A DNA stretch of 64,000 bases, from contig NC_068921.1 of assembly GCF_023091745.1 (NCBI RefSeq), forward strand, positions 10,682,001 through 10,746,000, written 5' to 3'. Shown piece after piece: positions 22,834 to 34,450 of the stretch (position 1 is the stretch's first letter; each line of letters begins with the position of its first letter). The notes beneath the pieces are model-generated. The model ran no database searches, was not told the origin of the DNA, and saw only the letters and a program-made list of their open reading frames with translations. The position numbers were made by a program, and so were the translations under genes. The DNA is from Budorcas taxicolor (lineage: Eukaryota > Chordata > Mammalia > Artiodactyla > Bovidae).

Positions 22834-22916
22834 CCCAAAGGTGATGCCACATGCATTAAGGTTTTATTTGAATCATACCTATTTCTAGATATCATTTTCA
22901 GTTCCATTTGTCTCTT

Positions 22917-23953
22917 ACTATGATCACAATAAACTGTGGAAAATTCTGAAAGAGATGGGAATAACAGACCACCTGACCTGCCTCTTGAGAAATCTGTATG
23001 CAGGTCAGGAAGCAACAGTTAGAACTGGACATGGAACAACAGATGGGTTTCAAATAGGAAAAGGAGTACGTCAAGGCTGTATATTGTTACCCTGCTTATT
23101 TAACTTATATGCAGAGTACATCATGAGAAACGCTGGGCTGGGAGAAATACAAGCTGGAATCAAGATTGCCAGGAGAAATATCAATAACCTCAGATATGCA
23201 GATGACACCACCCTTATGGCAGAAAGTGAAGAACTAAAAAGCTTCCTGATGAAAGTGAAAGAGGAGAGTGAAAAAGTTGGCTTAAAGCTCAACATTCAGA
23301 AAACAAAGATCATGGCATCCAGTCCCATCACTTCATGGTAAACAGATGGGCAAACAGTGGAAACAGCGTCAGACTTTATTTTGGGGGGCTCCAAAATCAC
23401 TGCAGATGGTGACTGCAGCCATGAAATTAAAAGACGCTTACTCCTTGGAAGAAAAGTTATGACCAACCTAGATAGCATATTCAAAAGCAGAGACATTACT
23501 TTACCAACTAAGGTCCGTCTAGTCAAGGCTATGGTTTTTCCTGTGGTCATGTATGGATGTGAGAGTTGGACTGTGAAGAAGGCTGAGTGCCGAAGAATTG
23601 ATGCTTTTGAACTGTGGTGTTGGAGAAGACTCTTGAGTCCCTTGGACTGCAAGAAGATCCAGCCAGTCCATTCTGAAGGAGATCAACCCTGGGATTTCCT
23701 TGGAAGGAATGATGCTGAAGCTGAAACTCCAGTACTTTGGCCACGTCATGCAAAGAGTTGACTCATTGGAAAAGACTCTGATGCTGGGAGGGATTGGGGG
23801 CAGGAGGAGAAGGGGACGACCGAGGATGAGACGGCTGGATGGCATCACTGACTCGATGGACGTGAGTCTGAGTGAACTCTGGGAGTTGGTAATGGACAGG
23901 GAGGCCTGGCGTGCTGTGATTCACGGGGTTGTGAAGAGTCGGACAGAAAGCCC
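22917..23953 (+). mobile_element. BovB LINE (RTE), 5'-truncated, RT to 3' end
   Basis: This is the C-terminal part of the BovB polyprotein plus 3' UTR. It starts at the 'YDHNKLWKILKEMGI' region, contains 'NLYAGQEATVRTGHG', the RT catalytic box YADD at 23195-23206, 'LNIQKTKIMAS', 'MYGCESWTVKKAE' and 'GGRRRRGRPRM'. A stop follows 'PITSW' near 23339 and there are frameshifts near 23630, so no active enzyme is made. The endonuclease half is absent. Confidence 0.95.
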
Positions 23954-24559
23954 AGCCACTCTTCCATCAGGCACCTCACTTGTCTTTCTTTCTCTTCCTC
24001 TCCCTCTCCAACTCCTGCATCCCTTTTCTCTCTCCCAGAACTGATCCTCCAGTGCCTCTCCACGTGGCTTGATCCTCTTAAAGCATAATGGTCCCAGAGT
24101 GATTTCACATCTTAACAGTCAGGTTCTCAAAGTGTGTATCCAAAGAGTGAGTGTCCCAAGAGGCCAGACAAGCAGCAAGACTTAGGCCTGAGCCTCAGAA
24201 ATCACAGTGTCAAAGCAGATGTGCCCTATGGGTCGAAAGTGAGTTACAAGGATCAGTTTGTTTTTTATTTTCCAAAGGGAAGGATAAAAATACTAGGAGG
24301 CTGATTCATTATAGCGACATCTTTGGAGACTAATATAGTAAAACCATGAAAAACAAAGAAAAAACTTTAAAAAACAGTCAAATAAAATATGACACATCAC
24401 CTTCAAGAGCAACGAGAGGACTGATGCTGGCTTTTCAAAAATAAAATGATAGCATCTAGGAGATAATGGAATAACACTTTTAATTTAAATCCAGTTACTT
24501 GCTCAGAGAAAATAACTGCCAACTTGGAATTATACATCTAACAGAAACAACCTACAAAA
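23954..24559. other. Non-coding sequence
   Basis: Nothing recognised beyond the end of the BovB fragment. Confidence 0.55.
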
Positions 24560-25080
24560 ATGAAAAATGTGAAAAGATATATTTTACCGTAGCATCAAAG
24601 AACATCAAATTTCTAGAACTAAATCTGAAATATGTGCAAGACTTCGACACTGAATAAGAGATATTTTTAAAAGACTTGCAGATTCAGTACAATCAAAATT
24701 AAATTCAAGCCACTGTTTTTACATAATTCACCAGTTCCTCTTGTGGAAATGAAAAGAGTTGAAAGAAGTAATTTAGAAGCACAAAACTGGGATCTTATTC
24801 TACTTATATTAACCCCTGTTAGAGAGTCAAGGTGGTAATGATATAAGAATAGACAGACTGACCTATGGAATATAACAGAGATGTCAGAAAGAGACCCACA
24901 TACACACGGTCCCTTGATTAATAACAATAGCAAAGAGGCAACTCAGTGCAAAGAGGCAACTGAGTACAAAAGGATTTATCTTTTCAATAAACGGTTCTGG
25001 GTCACTGGATATCCATGTGGAAGGAAAAAAATTATGACCTGGTTTCTCTTTACTGCTTATAGTGAAATGTGAGAAGAGAG
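24560..25080 (+). mobile_element. Old L1 ORF2-derived fragment
   Basis: 'agcatcaaagaacatcaaat', 'tataagaatagacagactga' and 'caataaacggttctgggtca' follow the L1 ORF2 C-terminal half. It is heavily decayed. A near-exact 18-bp tandem repeat (aaagaggcaact-c/g-agt type) lies at 24932-24967. An A-rich run of about 15 bases follows at 25092. Confidence 0.7.
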
Positions 25081-25396
25081 AGACACAGTGAAAAAAAAAA
25101 AAAAAATTGTGAAGCAAAACGGAACCAGAAACTAAAGATATGGTAGATCCTCGGTCTATCCACATTGCTGAAAATGCTGGTGTGTCCACACCAGCCACAG
25201 GCGTGGCTGGACAATCACACCATAAAGAGACTGTCCAGCAGCCAGGTCAGAAGAGGCCAGGAACAGAGACGAGATTAAACCAGGAGAAACACTGCCAGCT
25301 TGGGCTAAAGGAAACAAACAATGGGCAAAATGAAGGAAGGCTTCTGGACTTCTGGGATTCTACAAGACAGAACAACAGAGCTATTTCCCTGTGAAT

Positions 25397-25640
25397 ATGC
25401 CTTATCCTGGGCTTCCCAGGTGGCACTAGTGGTAGAGAACCCACCTGCCAATGCAGGAGACATAATCCTCCTGACTTGGGTTCTATCCCTGGGAAGGGAA
25501 GATTCCTTGGAGGAGGGCATGGCAATCCACTCTAGTATTCTTGCCTGACAAGTCCCATGGACAGAGGGGCCTGGCAGGCTGCAGTCCATAGGGTCACAAA
25601 GAGTTGGACATGACCGAGCCACACACACATGCCTTATCCT
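25397..25640 (+). mobile_element. Bov-tA SINE with 12-bp target-site duplication
   Basis: The SINE body spans 25409-25628 ('ggcttcccaggtggcactag' to 'catgaccgagccacacacac'). The exact direct repeat ATGCCTTATCCT occurs at 25397-25408 and 25629-25640, marking the insertion. Confidence 0.96.
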
Positions 25641-26309
25641 TCAAGAAAAGGGATGAATACGCCCGAAGGTGATTCAAAGATGGGCGGTCGGCCACTGTCA
25701 CTGTGGGTCCACAGGGCACAGGCCCGGGGGCAGAGCTGTCTTTTCCCTGGCTTCAGAGGGCCAGGCTGCAGTCACTAGAACCTACTCGACCAGCTGTCAC
25801 CCTTGGAGGCAGGGCCCCTGGCCAGAGGCTCAGGGGCAGAGCTGCCATCTAGGACTGTGGGAGCAACGCCGCTGCCCGCGTGAGCTCAGAGGGAGGAGAA
25901 TCAAGTCACAAAGGATTGTCTTGAACCTGAAGATCTAATGGAACTGGCCTTGCTGGGTTTCAAACTTGCTTTGGATCCATGATTTCTTTCTTCTTTCCAG
26001 TTTCTCCCTTTTGGAATAGAAATGTCTCTCCTATGCTTGCCACACCGTTGTATTTTGGAAGCATGTATTGTATTGTATTTTGTACTGTTAAGCACTGTGT
26101 TTTGGAAGTAACATGTCTGGTTTCACAAGTTCACAGCTGTTACGGAGTTTTGCTTCAAGATGTGGCACAGCTCAAGTCTCACCCATGATTAGATGATACC
26201 AAGGTGAGCCTCTAGACTTGGAGTTGATACCAGAATTGGTGAGGACTTTTGGAGCTGCTGGGATACAGTGAATGGATTTTGCGTGTGAGAAGGACAGGAA
26301 GTCTGTGCT
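25641..26309. other. Non-coding sequence
   Basis: No gene recognised; 25680-25900 is moderately GC-rich. Confidence 0.55.
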
Positions 26310-26790
26310 AAAAATATTCATAACGGCACTGTATTAATCAACCAAAACTGTCAACTATCCAAAGGTCTATAAATAGTAAAATGTATAAATGAATATCGGT
26401 ATATCCACACAACAGAATGCTACAGAGGTTGGCATCCACTCTTTATGACTAAATGCAACAACAGGAGTGAGTCTCACAAATATAACTGAGTAAAAGAAGT
26501 TAATATCAAAAGAGCATCTTACATATGATTCCATACACACAAAATACAAAAGCAGTCCAGTGTAATCCATGATGTCAGAATCAGGAGGATGAGCTCGCTT
26601 TAATGGGGCAGTGACTGGAAAGGAACATGGTGGCTCCTGGAATGCTGGGCACGCTCACGGTCAGTCTCTTGAGCTGAATTCGGTCTGTAGAAATCCACTG
26701 AGCTGGATGCTTATTATGTGAGCCCTTTCCTGTATGTATATTATACTCTGATAGAGATTTTGCTTTAATGAAGAAAAAATAAAGATGCTT
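26310..26790 (+). mobile_element. Old L1 (L1M-type) 3' end
   Basis: 'atcaaccaaaactgtcaact', 'acaacagaatgctacagagg', 'aatgcaacaacaggagtgag', 'acatatgattccatacacac' and 'gggcagtgactggaaaggaa' are in L1 3' order. Diverged. Confidence 0.75.
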
Positions 26791-27175
26791 TTAGATAAAT
26801 TAAGTACAGAGAGTTCAGAGCCAGCATGTCTAGAGCAAAATAACACTATTGTGAGTTTTTTAGGCAGAATAAAATGATTCCAGGTGGAAGAATGGAAATG
26901 AAAGAAAGCATGAAGAGTAATAGACTATAAGTAGGTATGTCAAACCAAACAAATATTGACTGCATAAAACCATAAGAATAGCATCTTATGAATTATAAAG
27001 TATATGTAAAATTAAATTACATGACAATAGCACAAAGAAATGGGATTAATGCAAAGTGTTCTATATGCTTACATTTTCCAGGAAATGTTAAAAAAAAGTA
27101 CTAATTCATAGTAGATTCTTATTAAGTCTAGTATGCATGTTGTAATCCCTAAATACTAAAATAAAATAAAATAAG

Positions 27176-27453
27176 GACTACTATTTTACTATTTGTTTTC
27201 TTTGTTTTTCCTCTTTTATGCCTTCTTTGGAACTAAGCAACAATTTCAAAAACTTGCTATTCCATGTTCCTCCTTTATTTACTTGCCTTTGGTTATAATT
27301 TACTTTATTTTATTTTTTAACAAAATAAATAAAGGCAAGTAAATAAAGGCATAAAGGAAGAAAATGGAATAGCAATTTTTTGAAAGTGTTGATTAGTTCC
27401 AAAGAAGGCATGAAAGAAGAAAAACAAAGAAAACAAATAGTGAAACAGTAGTC
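27176..27453. repeat. Long inverted repeat (hairpin), arms ~115-123 bp, loop ~40 bp
   Basis: The left arm (27176-27290, starting 'gactactattttactatttg') is closely matched by the reverse complement of the right arm (27331-27453, whose complement starts 'gactactgtttcactatttg'). Shared blocks include 'ttttctttgtttttc', 'tgccttctttggaactaa', 'ttgctattcca' and 'ttatttacttgccttt'. The arms differ by scattered substitutions and by a small insertion in the right arm. The loop is AT-rich. No protein, terminal element signature or known repeat family is recognised. Confidence 0.93.
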
Positions 27454-27469
27454 TTAAGTACATGAACTA

Positions 27470-27775
27470 GTTAATTATACCAATAAAAATGAACTAAATT
27501 TTCTAAGACTAAAATTGCCAAGCTTGATTTTTTTAAAACTATGCTGCTTATAGTGGACACACTAATATGGGAACAAAAACAATGAAAGTAAAAAAATAAA
27601 AACAGATATACAAACACTAAACAAAAGAAAACCACGTCTTACATGAACATCAGGCAAAGCAGATTTTAAGAAACAGCATGACATGAATATGCTTAACATG
27701 ATTGAACTGGAGCCTTAAAAATGGTAAGATGGTAAATTTCACGCTATGTGTTTTTTCCACAATTAAAATTCCAAA
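27470..27775 (+). mobile_element. Old L1 fragments
   Basis: 'gacacactaatatgggaac', 'ggcaaagcagattttaagaa' resemble the ORF2 endonuclease region, and 'ggtaagatggtaaatttcac' with 'ttttttccacaattaaaatt' the 3' tail. It appears internally deleted. Confidence 0.55.
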
Positions 27776-27897
27776 ATTTAAAAAAAAAGGAAGAGTGTTC
27801 CTAGAGATTAAACTGGGGCTTTGTAATGATAAAAGGGTCAATCCATCAAGAAGATAAAACAATTCTTGGTTTGTATTTATATAGCATTGCCACAAAA

Positions 27898-28121
27898 TGG
27901 GCTTGCCAGGAGCACTAGCGGTAAAGAACCCATCTGCTAATGCAGGGGAGATAAGAGTCACAGGTTGAATCCCTGGGTCGGGAAGATCCCCTGGAGGAGG
28001 GCAAGGCAACCCACTCCAGTATTCCTGCCTGGAGAATCCCATGGACAGAGAAGCCTGGTGGGTTATAGTCCATAGGGTTGCAAAGAATCAGATACAAATG
28101 AAGTGACTTAGCACACACTCT
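27898..28121 (+). mobile_element. Bov-tA SINE
   Basis: 'gcactagcggtaaagaaccc' head, 'ggttgaatccctgggtcggg' B box, 'attcctgcctggagaatccc' body, 'aaatgaagtgacttagcaca' tail. Confidence 0.95.
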
Positions 28122-28754
28122 TAAAAATATTTAAAACAAAGGTTGAAACAACTAAGAAAAACAATAAATGAAAACATCCTTATGATAATTGATTTCATAA
28201 CTTTTCTTATTCCAGATTCTCCCCATGTTGGCCTTGGGAATAAACGTAAAGGCTAGTTTGCTAAGAGAGAGCTCTTGGGAAGACAGAGTAATTAATTTCA
28301 GGTATGTAGATCAATAACAGTTTGACTTGGTCTACAGATATTTTCAGGGTATCTAGAAGCCTGCATAACCATCTAATAATCAAAATCCCTTAAAAGGAGA
28401 AAATAAATGCTAAAACAAATCACATCCAGCTTGCTAGGGAGATTACTGAAGTTCTTTTTTTTTTCTTTTTTCTTTTTTGACACCTGACCTTTTGAAACAC
28501 AACTGGCCAGGATCCGAGAAGAGACCTTAGTCACTGGAGACACACTGCAGTTACTGATATATGTGTGAAAAATTGTGCTGAGTGGCTTACAGTTATGTGG
28601 CTGTATTCACTGATATGTGTGGGAAACACTGTTTAATGGTGCGTGATACACTTACTGCTGTTTATTGAGGTATGTCTAAACTCCAAATCCAAACAGTATA
28701 AATAGTATGACTGCTGACTTTACCAAAAAGACAGAAAGGGGTGGTGAAAAAAAG
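28122..28754. other. Non-coding AT-rich sequence
   Basis: No gene or clear repeat; a T-rich tract lies at 28456-28477. Confidence 0.55.
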
Positions 28755-29295
28755 CAAAAACATCTGGGCTTTCAAATCAAGCATACAGGGATTAAAATCC
28801 AAGTTTGAGGATTTTGAGACTCTTGAGAGTCCCAAGAGCAAGATCAAACCAGTCAACCCTAAAGGAAATCAACTCTGAATATTCATTGGAAGGACTGGTG
28901 CTGAAGTTCCAATACTTTAGCCACCTGATGCGAAGAGCCAACTCACTGGAAAAGACCCTGATGCTGGGAAAGATTGAGGGCAGGAGGAGAAGAAGGGGGT
29001 GACAGGGAATGAGATGGCTGAATGGCATCACCAACTCAATGGACATGAGTTTGAGCAGACTCTGGGAGATGGTGAAGGATAGGGAAGTTTGGCATGCTGC
29101 AGTCCATGAGGTTGCAAAAAGTCGGACATGACTTAGCAACTGAACAACAACTTTAGGCACCCTGAGGCAAGTCACTTAACTTCACTGAGCATGTTTTCCT
29201 GTCTTCAGATGGAATAATGATGTCTCCTTTCAGATGTCTGCAAGGATTAGAAGCAACATGGAACATCGGGCCTGGGCCTGGCACACAGACTGACC
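28755..29295 (+). mobile_element. MIR SINE split by BovB
   Basis: The left part (28755-28815, 'aacatctgggctttcaaatc') and right part (29151-29295, 'aggcaagtcacttaacttca', 'gtctgcaaggattagaagca', 'gcctgggcctggcacacag') make one MIR when the BovB fragment is removed. The left part also contains a 33-bp stretch (28779-28811) that recurs at 30768-30800. Confidence 0.75.
28818..29150 (+). mobile_element. BovB 3' end
   Basis: 'agactcttgagagtcccaag', 'caataaactttagccacct' type text ('ccaatactttagccacctga'), 'aaagaccctgatgctgggaa', 'gaatggcatcaccaactcaa', and 'cggacatgacttagcaactg' are the last ~330 bp of BovB. Inserted into a MIR. Confidence 0.93.
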
Positions 29296-30086
29296 ATCAC
29301 AGCCCAGAGTCACTGCTCCTTGTGGAGAATCCCAAGGTTTCCAAGCCAAGTTCATCCTGTCCAAGTTCAAGCCCAGTACCTAATACAAGCTCTACAGGTC
29401 TCCAGGACACAGTCTCCTCTACAGTAATCAATTTATGCCAAAGTTTTTGTAACACAAACAATGAACTTAAAACATACTGACATTCAAAGGGTAACCAAGC
29501 TTTATAGAATATCATTTAAATTTTCCCTCGTCCTTTGGTGAAGAAGTGGTAAAGTGTTGACTTTCTTTCCCTTTCACCCAGAATTAGTCAAGAAAGAAGT
29601 GTGATCTTTGCCTTCATCATGCTCATATTGTTCTTAAAAGAAAATATGGACATAAAAGAGCACTAAATCTATTTAAATAAAATTTTCATTCACATAACAC
29701 TTTTCTCTGATAAACTGTCTCATTATTTAACAAGAATTTCCTGAAAGTCTACTGAAACAAGATGCTCATTAAAGCCCTAGACAGACAGAAAAAAAAAAGT
29801 TGCTCTGCTTTCTCTCCAGATGGGCTGCATAAGGACCAGACTTTTGATATTCCCTAATCTGACCAGATCTGAAGAACAAAAAGAAACAGGAGAAGGAAAT
29901 ATGAGTGGAAGAAGGTCACAATGTATACTGTCCATTTCCAAACCAGCCCAGCCCAGGTTCACACAAAACTACACATGAGAGGTTATCTCAACCATCAGTC
30001 AACCATCTCCACTCTCAAAAACAGTGGGAAATCCATCATCTTCTCAGGCCGCTGTACACTCGAGTGTTTGAGGAAGGAGTTCAGTA
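29296..30086. other. Non-coding sequence
   Basis: No gene recognised. Confidence 0.55.
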
Positions 30087-30509
30087 ATCATGGATGAATG
30101 TGAGAGTTGGACCATAAAGAAGGCTGAGCGCCAAAGAATTAATCCTCTCCAACTGTGGAAAAGACTCTTGAGGGCCCCTTAGAGAGCAAGGAGATCAAAT
30201 CAGTCAATCCTAAAGGAAATCAACCCTGAACATTCATTGGAAGGACTGACATTGAAGCTGAAGCTCCAATACTTTGGCCACCTGATGCGAACTGACTCAT
30301 TGGAAAAGACCCTGATGCTGGGAGGGATTGGGGGCAGGAGGAGAAGGGGACCACTGAGGATGAGATGGTTAGATGGCATCACCGACTCAATGGACAGGAG
30401 TTTGGGTAAACTCTGGGAGTTGGTGATGGACAGGGAGGCCTGGCGTGCTGCAGTCCATGGGGTCACAGAGTCGGACACCACTGAGGAGTCAGACTGAACT
30501 GAACTGAAG
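30087..30509 (+). mobile_element. BovB 3' end
   Basis: Begins at the 'ECESWTIKKAERQRI' region and runs through 'ccaatactttggccacctga', 'gggaggattgggggcaggag' type text and the terminal 'ctgaactgaactgaag'. Frameshifts and a stop are present. Confidence 0.94.
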
Positions 30510-30767
30510 AGATGGTTTCTGACAGACACCTGGGTCCCCAACTGTCTCCAAGCTCAGCTGTGCCCTTCCCCTCAGGGCAGAGCAGATGCTTAGCAAGAAG
30601 GGAAGCTCTGTAAAGGGGTTTTCAAGTCCAATCTAATGTACATAAGCTTTAGGGCTGAGAGAACATGTGTTTTTTTAGCTTTTTCTCATAAAGTAATTTT
30701 AGTAACTAAAACTGAAAACTATGAAACATTTTTTTTTCCACTAAGTCATTCTTTGGTGTGCCTTAGA

Positions 30768-30800
30768 AAGCATACAGGGATTAAAATCCAAGTTTGAGGA
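30768..30800. repeat. 33-bp exact copy of 28779-28811
   Basis: The 33 bases from 'aagcatacagggattaaaat' to 'tccaagtttgagga' are identical at both places, 1,989 bp apart. The flanks on both sides differ. The first copy belongs to a diverged MIR, the second stands alone. Confidence 0.95.
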
Positions 30801-31360
30801 TCCCATTAAGATAGCTGTTCAAAAAACAAGACAATAACAAAAACTCAAGACATAAAACCAGATTCTTCCAGTTTTCTCTATATTTATGGTTAAATGGAAT
30901 CTATAAATGTGACTCTTGTGCTCAATCATCTTAAAGCTGTTTTAAAAACACAAACTTTAATATCTAGCTCACTTATTTCCCAAGTTTATCTTCATCTTTT
31001 TAAGGGAACATGGGCAGTTGAATACATAGTATTATAAGTATGACAGTTAGGACCCTAGGGAAAAAAAAAAATAGTTGCCTTAGGGAATAAGTTCATAATA
31101 GGAGATGAAAGGTAATATTCATGTCTACTCCCTACCCCATCTCCAAGAAAAAAATTAATAGAAGCTGCAACTCTAAATTGTGTCCCAGTTGCTTGATTCA
31201 TTTGACACTTTTCTGCAACACCGGTTTGATCAAATTGCAAAAGAAGTCAAACGTATGTGTTTGACTTTCCCCACCCTCCTATTCTGGTTTCAACACCAGA
31301 AAAGTGCTAATGAGTTTTGAAAACAAAAGAACAATATCAAGTGGCAAAAGAGAGAAGTAA
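30801..31360. other. Non-coding AT-rich sequence
   Basis: Nothing recognised. Confidence 0.55.
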
Positions 31361-31487
31361 GAGTTTTTCCCTGTCAATCCAGTGGTTAAGACTCCATGCT
31401 TTCAAAGCAGGGGACTTGAGCCCGATCCTTGGTTGGGGAACTAATATCCCACATGCCTCAAGGTGCAGTCAAAGATAAATAAATACT
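31361..31487 (+). mobile_element. CHR-type SINE
   Basis: 'ccctgtcaatccagtggtta', 'agactccatgctttcaaagc', 'gatccttggttggggaacta', then 'aggtgcagtcaaagataaat'. The tail is A-rich. Confidence 0.87.
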
Positions 31488-33110
31488 TTTTTAATGGTAA
31501 AAAAGAAAACAAGAAGACAGATTCATATAATCCATAAATCTGCAGTAAGTCTCAGAATTAATTATTTCGAATTGTATATACATCGAGTGAGGTGAAGATT
31601 AGGCCACCAAGAGGTAGACAGATAGATAGACATAAACAAGACACACCATCAGTGGAAGCATTTTAAAGCTGCTCAGGTACACAACGAGCTATCTTGACTT
31701 TAGTCATCACGCATTGAGCATTTTCAAAATACATGTTCAACATTTCTCAGCCTGCAGAGGTTCTGTTACCTTTAGGGACCATTATTAAAACAAAATCAAA
31801 TGGCATTACCATAACCAGAGAGAGGAGGGCAAAAGAAAGTTAAATACCTTAGGCCCTTTACACTTATAAAAGTGGTTTTCTTTTACATGAGAAAGCTAGC
31901 AGTTTGGGGAATTCAGAAGAGGGGATGGGGTTACAAAAGGGTTAAAGTGACCTCAAAGAATCACTGAATCACAAGCATAACCTCTGACTAGGCCAGCTGA
32001 GTGTTTTCCCGTGTTTTATGTAAAACTCAAAATTGAACTTGCCAACAGACATGGAAAATTAAATTCCCCTGAGGAAGTTGCAAGGGCCTACATTTTGCTA
32101 CGGGAGAAATAGGACATTAATGGAAGTGGCACAATATCTGTCCTTTTTAATCAAAATCTCAACAGGGTCCTGAACAGGAGCATGCTTCAAAGGAAGCGGC
32201 GCTGAGAGAGGAAGCAAAGCGCCCCTTTGTGCCAGGCTGCCGCCTCTCTCAGGAGCATGCATGATGGATGAGAGACACGCAGCCAGGGGACAGATCACAT
32301 CTTTGAGTGTCTGAACATGCGTTTAGATTGTTCATCTGCTCCTGGTGATTCGAACAGAGAAACTGCCAAAATGGGTTTTTAAGTACTTGGCTTTCTAGAC
32401 CTATCGACCTAATAAAATGAAGAACTAACAAGCTAAAGGAAAGGCAGTAAGGCAAGATGGAACATGCCCTGAACCCGGAAGATGCGGTCTGGCACTGAGG
32501 CTCCACCGCTCCCTAGTACTGTAACTGCTTTAAGTAACTTCAGTTTTCTTACATGCAGAAGACACTAATGCTGCCTGCTTCTCGGGACTGCAGCATCATC
32601 GTACACATGAAGAGCCCGACGGCTGTCAGTTATTCCTACATCATCAGCTGATGCGGATATTTAATTAGGAAGAGCTCTGACATGGGCAAGACAGGGATTG
32701 GGGTGGCATACTGCCTGGGGAAGGACCAGAGGCTGTCCCCTAGGAGCCCCCGGGACTTGCATTCTTTACCTTTGTCAACGTCTCATCATACAGGGTCCAG
32801 CCCTCAGAGAGACAGATTCAGACCCGATTCTTGCGCACTATGAAAACAGACCCTTTTCTGAAGAGCAGAATCACTTCAAGCCACCTCACGGTTCTGAGGT
32901 CTAAAACCAAAATAGCAAGCCGATGAATGTGCAATGCAAAGCCTAATTTGCACAGGAACAGAATACATGTTTCCATAAGTCCAGCCCATTCTCTCCCAGA
33001 CAACAAGCCTACATGGAAAACCAAGCTACTGGAAGGAGGAGGCTGGGTGCTAGGAGACAAGGACTCAGGTGAGTAGGTAATGGGCACATTCCAGGCATCC
33101 ATTCCTTTAC
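31488..33110. other. Non-coding, largely repeat-free
   Basis: No gene recognised over 1.6 kb; short GATA-type microsatellite 'agacagatagatagacat' at about 31616-31633. Confidence 0.55.
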
Positions 33111-33355
33111 CAGGTGTAATGCAGGGCTTCCCAGGGGGTGCTAGAGGTAAAGAACCCACTTGCCAATGCAGGAGACGTAAGAGTCGCAGATTCAGTTACT
33201 GGGACAGGAAGATCCCTTGGAGGAGGGCATGGCAACCCACTCCAGTATTCTTGCCTGGAGAATGCCATGGACAGAGGAGCCTCGGAGGCTACAGCCCATA
33301 GGGTCACAAAGAGTCGGACCCAACTAAAGTGATTAAGCACGCACACAGGTGTAAT
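33111..33355 (+). mobile_element. Bov-tA SINE with 10-bp target-site duplication
   Basis: Insert 33121-33345 ('gggcttcccagggggtgcta' to 'tgattaagcacgcaca') is bounded by the exact repeat CAGGTGTAAT at 33111-33120 and 33346-33355. Confidence 0.96.
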
Positions 33356-33530
33356 ATAGCCTCAGGGCCAGCTGAGAGGTAGGCCCGACTCCTGGCCTGG
33401 GGTCAGGGCTTGGGGTATTGCCTATGTGGCTGTCCCATCTCCCTCTAAGCAGACCACTGAGACTGGGACAGAAAATACAAGCAGGAAGGTGGCAGGAAAC
33501 AACTGAAAAACAAGCATGGACTAGACCACA

Positions 33531-34000
33531 TTGTTGTTGTCTAAGTCATGTTTTGCTTTTTTGCCACCTCAAGGCAATGGCACCCCACTCCAGGACTCTT
33601 GCCTGGAAAATCCCATGGATGGAGGAGGTTGGTGGCCTGCAATCCATGGGGTCACTAAGAGTCGGACACAACTGAGCAACTTCACTTTCACTTTTCCCTT
33701 TCATGCATTGGAGAACTGGCAACCCATTCCAGTGTTCTTGCCTGGAGAATCCCAGGGATGGGGGAGCCTGGTGGTCTGCTGTCTATGGGGTCACACAGGG
33801 TCAGACGCGACTGAAGCCACTTAGCAGCAGCAGCAGGACTGTAGCCCATCAGGCTCCTTTGTCTGTGGGATTTCCCAGGCAGGAATACTGGAGTGGGCTG
33901 CCATTTCCTTCTCCAGGGGATCTTCTCGACCCAGGAATTGAACCTGAGTTTATTTCGTTGGCAGGTGAGTTCTCTATCTGCTGGGGAAGCTGGACTAGAG
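33531..34000 (-). mobile_element. Bov-tA SINE interrupted by a Bov-A2
   Basis: The minus-strand SINE begins with 'ttgttgttgtctaagtcatg', is broken near 33571, and resumes at 33836 with 'ggactgtagcccatcaggct', 'ccaggggatcttctcgaccc' and head complement. The inserted element is on the other strand. Confidence 0.9.
33572..33835 (+). mobile_element. Bov-A2 SINE nested in Bov-tA
   Basis: Dimer: first monomer 'ggcaatggcaccccactcca', linker 'cttcactttcacttttccct' and 'tttcatgcattggag', second monomer 'ggcaacccattccagtgttc', tail 'agccacttagcagcagcagc'. I see no clear target-site duplication. Confidence 0.92.
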
Positions 34001-34018
34001 CATACGCCTTCTATAAAA

Positions 34019-34099
34019 TATTGAGTTGACCAAGTCCATTCAGGGTTTTCAGTAAGATGTTATGTAACAGCCTGAAAGGACTTTTTGGCCAACCCAATG
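34019..34099. mobile_element. Mariner-derived MITE (~77 bp)
   Basis: The element 34021-34097 starts 'ttgagttgaccaagtcc' and its reverse complement starts 'ttgggttggccaaaaagtcc': imperfect terminal inverted repeats of the mariner type. It is bounded by TA on the left and TG (decayed TA) on the right. It is too short to encode a transposase, and folds into a hairpin. Confidence 0.85.
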
Positions 34100-34239
34100 T
34101 GTCTACCAGAAGATCTGTGAATGTCTGTAACTGCCTTCTGGGCCTTACACGGAAGAAGTTCCAGAGGTTTTCCTGGCTCCAGGTTGGAAAGAAAATACCT
34201 TCAGGCTGTATCCTTTCTGGAATTCTCCCTCTCCTGACT

Positions 34240-34450
34240 TACAGATGTCTCTCAGTCACCTCCCCAGCTACACTGGCCTGACCGAGAAGCTGATCGCCCG
34301 CCTCGTTATCACTCGGGCCTCTTGCAGGGAGTCATGGCGGCACCCGGGGCTGATGGGAAGGCACCGGCGCAGAGTGGTGGCCTACAGGCTCAGCGAAACG
34401 GCACATTACCGTTCGCCAAAGCAGGAGACCGCGGGCCGCCCAGTCTCTGT
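34240..34450. other. Small CpG-rich patch
   Basis: About 17 CpGs in 210 bp ('gaagctgatcgcccgcctcg', 'cgttcgccaaagcaggagac'), unlike the flanks. The frame through it (34245-34472) shows no domain. It is too short to be called a CpG island with confidence. Confidence 0.45.
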
